NCBI GenBank assembly: GCA_041623895.1
Contig: JBFJVZ010000063.1
Coordinates: 1-23,515 of the forward strand
Reading direction: 5' to 3'
DNA length: 23,515 nucleotides
Source of the DNA: JBFJVZ01 sp041623895
Lineage (GTDB): Bacteria; Planctomycetota; Planctomycetia; Pirellulales; Pirellulaceae
Of the stretch, positions 22,722 to 23,515 are shown one piece after another. The notes below the pieces were generated by a model. That model saw nothing but the letters and a program-made list of their open reading frames with translations. It was not told where the DNA came from and searched no databases. Position 1 is the first letter of the stretch, and each line of letters begins with the position of its first letter. Position numbers and translations under genes: made by a program.

Positions 22722-23327
22722 ATGTTTGACCTTGTCTTGGGAACCAACAACGAAAAGAAACTCATCGAGTTTCGGTTGCTGTTGCCCGAGGACAGATTTC
22801 GTTTGACCACGCTCGCCGAAATCCCCGGTTCGCTGGACGTGGCAGAAACGGGTGAAACATTTGCCGAGAACGCTGCCCTGAAAGCCACCGTGCAAGCGAC
22901 TCATCTTTCCCGCTGGGTGTTGGCCGAAGACAGCGGATTGTCCGTTGATGCACTCGACGGTGCCCCGGGAGTTTACTCGGCTCGCTATGCGGGATCCCAC
23001 GGTGATGATGAAGCAAACAATGACAAGCTGCTGTCTGAACTTGCCGGCGTACCGGACGAGCAACGCGGCGCTCAGTACAATTGTTTTTTTTGTTTGTCCG
23101 ATCCCCAAGGCAACGTGCGGATAGAAACCAACGGCCACTGCCGAGGCCGCATCCGTCACCAGCGATCCGGAACCGCCGGTTTCGGCTATGATCCACTTTT
23201 CGAGATCCGCGAATACCACCGCACGTTTGCCGAGTTGGATCTGACCGTCAAACGTGCCATCAGCCACCGTTCGCGAGCCTTGCGAAAACTGCTCCCGAAA
23301 CTGCTCAAATTAATCGAGTCAAATTAG
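22722..23327 (+). CDS. rdgB: XTP/dITP diphosphatase (non-canonical purine NTP pyrophosphatase)
   Basis: A 201-residue member of the Ham1/RdgB family, which hydrolyses dITP, ITP and XTP to monophosphates and pyrophosphate, keeping deaminated purines out of DNA and RNA. Conserved segments are all present in order: LVLGTNNEKKLIEF (substrate-binding Asn/Lys loop), ETGETFAENAALKA (metal-binding Glu), VLAEDSGLSVDALDGAPGVYSARYAG (the catalytic Asp in EDSGL), GFGYDPLF and ISHRSRALRKL. The length is as expected. The frame is open back to 22623, but the family start is MFDLVLG, so I chose the ATG at 22722. It begins 19 bases after the preceding gene and may be co-transcribed. Confidence 0.93.
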   Translation: MFDLVLGTNNEKKLIEFRLLLPEDRFRLTTLAEIPGSLDVAETGETFAENAALKATVQATHLSRWVLAEDSGLSVDALDGAPGVYSARYAGSHGDDEANNDKLLSELAGVPDEQRGAQYNCFFCLSDPQGNVRIETNGHCRGRIRHQRSGTAGFGYDPLFEIREYHRTFAELDLTVKRAISHRSRALRKLLPKLLKLIESN

Positions 23328-23515
23328 TCTTGGAAAAATGCGGGGCGGATCAAGGTGTGGCCCAGTCCGTGTCCCGGCGATCGAAACTGCCAGGACAGGG
23401 AGAGCGTCCGGCTTAGGAAGGAATTTAAGCCTGGCTTTCCTTATCAGTCGCGGTGGTTGTAGGCATCCACGCGACGCGGGGAAGGTATTCTGCGGATCGT
23501 TTTCCTGGGGTTACA

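Noticed and set aside
1..23515. CRISPR arrays, rRNA, replication origin, prophage structural genes
   Set aside because: No regularly spaced direct repeats, rRNA signatures, DnaA-box clusters or phage structural proteins were seen.
23328..23515. Possible structured RNA or promoter in the last 188 bases
   Set aside because: Some local pairing is visible (for example AGGAA with TTCCT near 23415-23440), but it is imperfect and has no T-run or known RNA signature.

Overview
The window looks like a chromosomal segment from a planctomycete, probably a Rhodopirellula-like member of the Pirellulales. The evidence is the mix of lineage-typical families: a DUF6288-type PDZ/toroid protein, a BBP7-like outer-membrane barrel, an MJ0042-type zinc-ribbon membrane protein, a membrane-anchored von Willebrand A protein and a dihydropteroate-synthase-like protein. 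GC content is moderate, many starts lack a Shine-Dalgarno, and short repeats sit between and within genes. No database was consulted; family names rest on motif recognition.

Layout. Bases 1-3586 hold a short orphan ORF (127-204), a secreted DUF6288-like protein (293-2371) and a convergent zinc-ribbon membrane protein (2396-3586). Bases 3587-8270 look like a decayed accessory region. They contain a metallo-beta-lactamase-fold fragment, an acyl-CoA dehydrogenase, an acyl carrier protein, the last ~50 codons of a short-chain dehydrogenase, a GNAT acyltransferase, the tail and right end of an IS21-family element, and a frameshifted tyrosine integrase broken by that element. The region ends at the 3' end of a tRNA-Lys(CTT) gene (8271-8343), the usual integration site for such integrases. 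The region is best read as the relic of an integrated island that carried a small carrier-protein-dependent lipid or acyl-modification pathway.

Bases 8344-16484 are housekeeping. They hold pabB (folate pathway), a DUF4184 membrane protein, a dihydropteroate-synthase-like protein of the kind linked to methanopterin-type C1 metabolism, an 859-base gene-poor gap with hairpins, and then mqnA-mqnC (menaquinone by the futalosine route) followed by a small lipoprotein. A PaaI-type thioesterase lies on the other strand.

Bases 16491-23327 carry the BBP7-like barrel protein, a PPP-type metallophosphoesterase, the large VWA protein with a clear terminator behind it, a planctomycete protein in which I see two SPOR-like halves, and an XTP/dITP pyrophosphatase. 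The last 188 bases show no gene I can support.

Most notable are the nested decay at tRNA-Lys, the ACP/SDR deletion junction, a palindromic repeat inserted in frame into the linker of PabB, and an orphan terminator-like hairpin in the 12.5-13.4 kb gap.
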